DNA of 64,000 nt from Paulownia fortunei (lineage: Eukaryota; Streptophyta; Magnoliopsida; Lamiales; Paulowniaceae), in the NCBI GenBank assembly GCA_019321725.1, contig CM033111.1, forward strand, positions 9,858,001 to 9,922,000, given 5' to 3'. Position numbers and translations under genes: made by a program. The notes under the pieces are model-generated. The model saw only the letters and a program-made list of their open reading frames with translations. It was not told the origin of the DNA and did not search any database. The stretch's first letter is position 1, and each line of letters begins with the position of its first letter. Of this stretch, positions 57,866 to 64,000 are shown in pieces.

Positions 57866-58990
57866 TAGGGCAAAATACAATAACACCCCTAAATTTGTTC
57901 GCATTTATTTTCCTAAACTTGTCAAGATAATATTTACCCTGAATCAAATTTAAATTTAATGGTTGGACAAGATTGCCTTTAATAAAATATTCATAGTTTT
58001 TAACATATTTTAAATATTTTAAATTATATTTTTTGAAAAAAGTAATTTATAACTTAAGTAATTTAAATTTTAAAAAACTATAGTAATAATTAAGTATTAT
58101 AAATACATAAAAAATATTGACTATAAAGAAATTGTTTTGATTTTTTGCATTCAAAATAAAATATTAACAGTTTAATCTAAATGAATTTTAAACTCTTATA
58201 GATAAAGATGAATAAATATATTTTTAGTAAATTTAATTTAAATATATATATATATATTATACTTCTCTTTTTATTTTTTATTTTTTTATTGGACATAATT
58301 TCTGATCCAAAGCATAATGTTAATAAATTATCTTCTTTAATAAATACTCGATATGATTCATGAAACACATTCTAAACACATCCAATTAGTTCTACTGTGT
58401 TCTTTTAAGCAATAGATCTTGTTATTCGAATAAAGATTATTAAATATATTTAAACATTACAAATAAAAAAATGTATTATTTTCTTCTTTCATAGTAAAAC
58501 ATTACATAGATCATTATTGAAAACATAAATTATCAACAATTCAAAAAATTATATATATATATATATAAATGAAATATATAAAAAATATACTTATTCATCT
58601 TTATCCAAAAGAGCTTAAAATTCATTTAGATTAAATAGTTAATACTTTATTTTGAATTTAAATAATTAGAATAATTTTCATGTTTAATATTTTTGTATAT
58701 TTATTATTCTCATTCATTACTATAGTTTTTTAAAATTTGAATTACTTAAGTTATTAATTAATTTTTTAAAAATTATAATTTAAAATACTTTTTCTAATTA
58801 ATAATGAATCTAAAATAAAAATTGAGGTATAAATATTTAAAATATACTAAAACCTATATAAATTTATTTTATTAATGATAATTTTATCTAAATATTATAT
58901 TCACATTTGATTAAGTGGGGTAAATATTACCTTATCAACTTTAGGGGTAAATGGGATCTACAGTCAAATTTATGGGGTGTTGTTGCCCTA
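57866..58990. mobile_element. Foldback-type element with about 400-bp terminal inverted repeats
   Basis: 1125 bp with ends TAGGGCA...TGCCCTA and an 8-bp TTATTATT duplication. The left arm (57866 to about 58250) pairs with the reverse complement of about 58555-58990 along almost its whole length. Matching blocks include AACACCCC(T/A)(A/T)AAATTTG, GATAA(T/G)(A/G)TAATATTTACCC, TTTTAAAAAACTATAGTAAT, TTTAATCTAAATGAATTTTAA and GATAAAGATGAATAA. Both arms end in an AT run next to a loop of about 300 bases. No ORF. The 8-bp duplication suggests a hAT-type derivative, but the family is unknown to me. Confidence 0.8.
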
Positions 58991-58998
58991 TTATTATT
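58991..58998. repeat. Target duplication TTATTATT, right copy
   Basis: Directly follows the terminal TGCCCTA. Confidence 0.75.
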
Positions 58999-61368
58999 TT
59001 TTAAGAGTAAAAAAACAAGCACTAGTTAGACTTTTTTCCGGATAATTGTATTTTTTATTGACCTATCACTGACCGCAAAACTTTTTTCAATCTTTGTAGT
59101 CTGCCCTTGTCAAATTTAATTCTTAACATTTTAATTTTTTAACAAATTCTATTCCTTGACCCTCTGGTAATTAATAATGGAGTCGCAAGCGTAAGAAAGA
59201 CTAAAATTATAGAATATTCAAATTCAAAGGACCAAAATTGTAATATGTTCATGAGACAGTTCTAGCAGGACCGAATAGAGTTGTCTAATGTGGTTAGGAT
59301 CATTTTTTTTTTTTTTTGTTTAAGAATAAAAATACAAGATACTAACTACAACAAGTCGAACCAAAAAAGAAACATTAGACTTAAAATAATATAAAATCAT
59401 AATGGGATAGTGATATTCGCATTCTTTCACTTTCACTGTTACAAAATGCCCATCGATGGTAAATTATTTATGGCAAACGCACTTTAAAAATTTTATTCAT
59501 CCTTTTATGGTACAACAGCAAACCCAAAAAAAAAAGAACAATAATTTCAATTTGAAAGATGCTCAACTCATAGAGCTTGAATATGTTGTGTTATACATGA
59601 CATGCCATTCCTTTCTCTCTCCCTCCTAAGTCGTGTTATATGTAATTTGACTTAGTTCAAATAAGGATTCTGTTTTGATTAATTTTTTAATTGTACAATT
59701 AAATTTAAAGTACAAGTGTAATAGAGAGTTTTCTGCAATTAATAAGTGATTAAAATTGATTCGTACTGAATTTCCACATAAGACATACTAAAATTCAGAT
59801 TCTCATATACGACGTCTATGAGTACTAGGATTGTTTAACGAAAACTTAAGTCAGTGGGTGCTTAAGAAACATAATTGAAAGAAAAAAATATTGAAATGTA
59901 AAATACGAAATATAAAACATACCTCAAGAACAATGAAGGTTTTATATAGTAATCAGATAGTAAAGTAATTGAATAAGAGAATGATCTGTTACTTTTTTTT
60001 AATAAATATAAAAAATGCAAATTTTAGTTTGTTTAAGATAGAATTCTTATTTCTTAAACTAGACCTACTAGAGTCATATTATGACTCTGATTAGACGTCT
60101 AGGATTTTCAATAATAATTCTATTGTGATAATAATAACAAATCAGACTTATTTAGATCAACAATGGTTAGCCCTTTAAGGTTTAATCTACTCATTTAATT
60201 TAGATTAACATATAAATCATTTATCTCAAGAGCTATCCAACTAAGTTCATTCCTTAAGAGTTATTATGCTCACCTCAATTGGATTATTACCACCTCTGAT
60301 ATAATATTATGAATTCAAGTGAATATAGTCACTCAAGCTCAGTCCTACGTGAGATCACATGATTAAACTCATTTGCAATATTGTTGCCCAAATCCTTTTA
60401 GGTTCAATTGGCCAAGTTAAATTTAGGACACATCAAATATGGATATGATTTTTGTATTATAAATTAATAATATAAATAAAAAATAATATTTTATTATTAT
60501 ATAAAGCCAATTAATAAAAAATGACTTAAAAATGAATCAAATCCAAGGAATTAAAGAGATATTTTAGTGTCTCTGATCTTGAAATAATATATTTTTTTTG
60601 GTTGCTCGTCATTTGATGATGCTCCACTTAAAAAGGATGGTATAAAGGTTTATCAAATGGCATATTTATCTTATAAAATGTATAAAAATGATTTTCGATA
60701 ATGAGAATTATTATGAAATTATTAAGACAAAAAGCAAAGTGGAAGTGCCAATATTATTACTCAAACTGAAAATACAAAAATAATTATCCGACTATTTCCA
60801 CTCATCAGCGTATAAAAATAGCAACTAGAACAACATGCAACCGTGATTAGTACTGATATACATATATAACTTCAATCATGCAACAAGCAGACAAATATTG
60901 CATGGAGGGTTCTAATCTAGTGGACTTACAAATATATATATATATATATATATAAAGATTATTAGTATTCCTTACTGTTGATGTCAATGGCTTATTTTTG
61001 TACTAAATCAGTCAGATTTTAGTATATTGGAAGATCTCTGAAAATTGACAAGGACATGCTAATATTATAGCACCTTTTTTTTTTTTTTGGGTTGGTGTTT
61101 ACTTGAGTTTTCAATAATATCATGCCTTTTGATTTTCAAAGATGACAATGACAATATATGTGAGGACCATCAAGAATTTTTTGTGCAAGTTGAGGCAGTG
61201 GATGTCTCTGAAGCTTGGCCATTACTTTTTTTTTTTTTTTTTCTTTCATCTGTCCTTTCTTGTTTGGTCCAAAGCACGAATCTTCCTTTTATTTGGCATC
61301 AAATGAAGAAAAGGCCTAACAAATGTACAACCCTCTTGTGTGGTGGTCGTAAACGATGTATTTAAACT
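58999..61368. other. Non-coding upstream region of the 5-phosphatase gene
   Basis: No gene found. Holds poly(T) runs (59310, 61075, 61228) and an (AT)n run at 60932-60954. A 92-codon + strand frame at 61087-61365 lies immediately upstream of the gene but has no family features and spans a T-run; it is probably promoter or leader sequence. Confidence 0.5.
60932..60954. repeat. (AT)n microsatellite
   Basis: Perfect AT run about 500 bases before the start codon of the 5-phosphatase gene. Confidence 0.97.
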
Positions 61369-61369
61369 C

Positions 61370-61378
61370 CATATATAG
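61370..61378 (+). promoter_or_regulatory. Possible TATA box of the 5-phosphatase gene
   Basis: CATATATAG lies about 75 bases before the ATG at 61452 and would give a leader of about 50 bases. A more distant promoter with an intron-containing leader is equally possible. Confidence 0.35.
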
Positions 61379-61451
61379 CTGGGAACTGATAGCAGTTCTT
61401 TTAGCAATTGTGGGTCTTGATTCTTGAGCTGAAATTTGTGATCCAGGGAGC

Positions 61452-64000
61452 ATGAAAACAAGAAGAGGAAAGCGGTCCGAGGTAACAACTGATGTCTTGT
61501 TGCAACACCTCCTACATGTTTGTGGAATTACTTGAGCTAATGTGGTTATTGTTGAATGATTTGTTCTCAGTCCTTTTGGCCCTCCATTGTGATGAAGAAA
61601 TGGCTGAATATCAAGCCCCAGGTTTATGACTTTAGTGAAGATGAAGTTGACACGGAGAGCGAGGATGATGGTATGGACTTGGTGAATTATCCATGCCCTT
61701 TTGGCTATTCATTTCTAGCATGTTTCTTGCTTGATTTCATTTTTATTTTTGTTTTTTGTTTTTTAATATTACTGCTGCTTTCGTTTAGCTTGCTCGCTTA
61801 AAGATGAACATATGCACGATGGTCATGTCGATACAACACAGGGATTTCAATCCGTATGCTTAAGTAAAACTGCAGGCAGTAAGTATATTAATTCTGCTTT
61901 CGTGTTCCCATCATGTCAAGTGAACAGCCTGTTTTTTCTGTTTTTGCTTTTTCTTAAAATTAAGCTTCCACTTGAAGATTGAGTTCAGTAAGCTTGCGCA
62001 GCCAATGGGCCATAAGTTTAATCTGACGTAAAATTATTTTTCTGAGTTTGCCAGAACAGTTGGCTGTGAAAGTGGCTGAATTTCAGATGATTAAAGATGT
62101 GCAAACTTTAAGATTAATGTGTGGTATACTAAAGTCTTGACATGCGTTAAATTTTGCATTTTTTTTCTTATTAGATCATGAAATAGCAGAAAAAATTATT
62201 GTATCTAATGTCACATGATGACGGGCTTGATCAAATATTGAAGCATATTTAGTTTTTGTTTTTAACCTTTCCAATACTGAAAGTTTCTTAAAAAAATTAT
62301 TTCTGCCTTATGTTGATGCTTGAAAATCAAATAATCCAGGGAAACCTTCAAAAGACTATTCAGTAAAACATCGGAGAGGAAAATCAGAAACTTTGCGACT
62401 CCAGTACATAAATACAAAAGATGTGAGGTTTGGCTCTATAAGAAGTCATAATTTTTTTGAACTTTTATGCTGATTTAATTTCCATCTACATCTTGGTTAT
62501 TGTTGATTCATTGTATTGGTTCACGTCTCTACAAGTAAAAATATATGAGTGGTTCATTTTCTGCAGGGTAACAATAGGCACTTGGAATGTTGCTGGAAGA
62601 CTTCCAAATGATAATCTTGAGATTGATGAATGGCTCTGTATGCAAGAGCCAGCAGATATGTACATCCTTGGGTAAGCAAAGCATCAAAGTTTTGAACTCT
62701 TTTGGAAGATGGATAACTACTCAGTCATCATTTCAGCTACTAAGAAAACTGAGTTAAGTTCGTACATTAGTTTTTGAACTAGATTATGTTTGGGAAAGGG
62801 AGATTGAAATAAAGGAGAAAAACAATCTTACAAAAATACTAAGAGCAGTAATTTTCTTCTCTCCGCTAGAATTTAGAAGGCATAAATTAATTTTTTTAGT
62901 ATTCAAACATTTTGCAAATAACTCATATTAAGTTTAAACTTATTTTTCAAAATAATTTTTTTCAAAATAATTTTTTTTCTTCTAATTCTTCCTAAATTTT
63001 AAATTTTCTGTGAAAATAACCATAAGAATAGCTGTGCCATGTCTCTCCATGTGCTCTGCCTTTCGAGACTTCCTAATATATGATTCAACTGCCTAATCCT
63101 GCATCTGGAAAAACTCTTCTCTGAATTTCATCTTGTGATTGGACATAACTTTTTAGTATAAGATAACTTTGCACCCTAACTGCTTTTACTCTGTGATCTG
63201 ACAAGAATACTTAGGATTTCAGATATTGTCTTGGTGCATCTCTAGATTTATATAGGGACCTATGATTTTGTGTCACATTTCTATTCTAGAATAGCATTTC
63301 TTCATTTAAAGATGCAGCATGATGTCGTATTAAAAGTTTATTTTTTGATTCAGCATCACAAAATTGGGCTTACACTTCACTTTTCCCAAATTTTGAAGGG
63401 TTCGGAATGTGTATTTAGTTATTCTTAGAAGAATTTTCGTTGTCTTCTTTATATCATCAAACATTGCATTTAGCTGTCATTCAATTCTTGGTTTATTCAA
63501 TCTTTGTTTTAGAATACATGTTATTTTGGATAATTCCTTATTCTCGTTTTACAGTTTTCAAGAGGTGGTTCCTTTGAATGCTGGGAATGTACTTGGAGCA
63601 GAAAATAGAAGACCCATTCCCAAATGGGAGGCTATCATCCGCAAGACTTTGAATAAGTCACTGGAACCTGAAACTAGACATAAGAGCTACAGTGCACCCC
63701 CCTCTCCAGTTTTTAGGACTTCCTCTGCTTCTGATATATTGGCTGATGTGGCAGATACTCCTGTACTAGATATATTTGGAGAGGATTCCATAGGCACCAT
63801 CATCGGCAGTGATCCTGAGATAACAGGCAGTGGGAAGAGCTTCCAGCTAAAGAGGATATATGATATTGATTGGGACAGCAGATTGGACTGGCCTGAACAA
63901 TCTTTGGATGCAACACCTCAAGCTCTATCTTCTAGATCCAAATTACGAAGAGTACTAAGCAGTTCTGCAAAAATTGGTTCTAGCTGGATGGGTAACGGTC
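61452..64000 (+). CDS. Type I inositol polyphosphate 5-phosphatase (IP5P2/IP5P1-like), N-terminal exons, runs off the window
   Basis: Enzymes of this family remove the 5-phosphate from soluble inositol phosphates such as Ins(1,4,5)P3 and so damp Ca2+ and ABA signalling; many also act on phosphoinositides. Six coding exons join in frame with GT-AG introns: 61452-61481, 61571-61670, 61789-61878, 62340-62427, 62567-62671, and 63555 to beyond 64000, giving 286 codons without a stop. The ATG is chosen because MKTRRGKR is the conserved family N-terminus. Then come FWPSIVMKKWLN, VYDFSEDE followed by an acidic stretch, HRRGKSETLRLQYINTKD, TWNVAGRLPNDNLEIDEWL, MYILGFQEVVPLNAGNV (start of the catalytic domain, with the metal-site Asn and Glu), RRPIPKWEAIIRKTLNKS, and a Ser-rich insert typical of plant type I enzymes. 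The catalytic GDLNYR and PAWCDR blocks must lie right of the window. Arabidopsis relatives are about 600-650 residues. Which paralogue this is cannot be decided here. Confidence 0.93.

Noticed and set aside
61246..61488. 80-codon minus-strand frame over the 5-phosphatase start
   Set aside because: Antisense of the leader and first exon; no family features and a conserved + strand gene is present.
1..64000. CRISPR arrays, bacterial operons, rRNA genes or plant pararetrovirus copies
   Set aside because: No regularly spaced short repeats, no rRNA similarity, and all RT/integrase matches have LTR-retrotransposon order and LTRs.

Overview
The window reads as AT-rich, repeat-dense chromosomal DNA of a flowering plant, probably a eudicot. 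The evidence is an intron-containing inositol polyphosphate 5-phosphatase gene of plant type I, and plant-specific retroelement families (Athila-like and Tat-like Ty3/gypsy, SIRE-like Ty1/copia, TRIM, Tourist-like MITEs). No bacterial-type operon, rRNA or CRISPR is present, and I found no tRNA gene I could defend. The only clearly functional protein gene is at the right edge.

Left third (1-21460): a large, heavily broken Athila-like element on the + strand. Its 5' LTR is cut by the window start and its 3' LTR is 18708-21460. Its integrase is interrupted by a second Athila-like element (4941-16275) in reverse orientation, bounded by a 5-bp GGAAT target duplication. The inner element still shows PBS, gag, protease, RT, RNase H, integrase, an env-position ORF3 and PPT, all with stops or shifts. 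Between the outer integrase and its 3' LTR lies a broken copy of a LOG-type cytokinin-activating enzyme gene with promoter-like DNA. This host-gene capture is the most interesting object in the window.

Middle (21461-41700): a short duplicated host segment whose two copies were each hit by LTR-element DNA (the outer element, and a 1.65-kb solo LTR). Then come a minisatellite split by a MITE; a 4.9-kb Tat-like element that has gag and protease but no visible RT or integrase and is flanked by an unusual 65-bp direct repeat; a 3'-truncated SIRE-like copia element; and a 0.48-kb TRIM.

Right third (41700-61400): mostly non-coding AT-rich DNA with MITEs, microsatellites and a decayed hAT transposase. 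Three sizeable terminal-inverted-repeat elements lie within about 5 kb (53872-54823, 55865-57335, 57866-58990).

Right edge (61452-64000): the first six coding exons of a type I inositol polyphosphate 5-phosphatase (IP5P2/IP5P1-like), whose last visible exon runs off the window. Its open frame and clean GT-AG introns contrast with the decay everywhere else.
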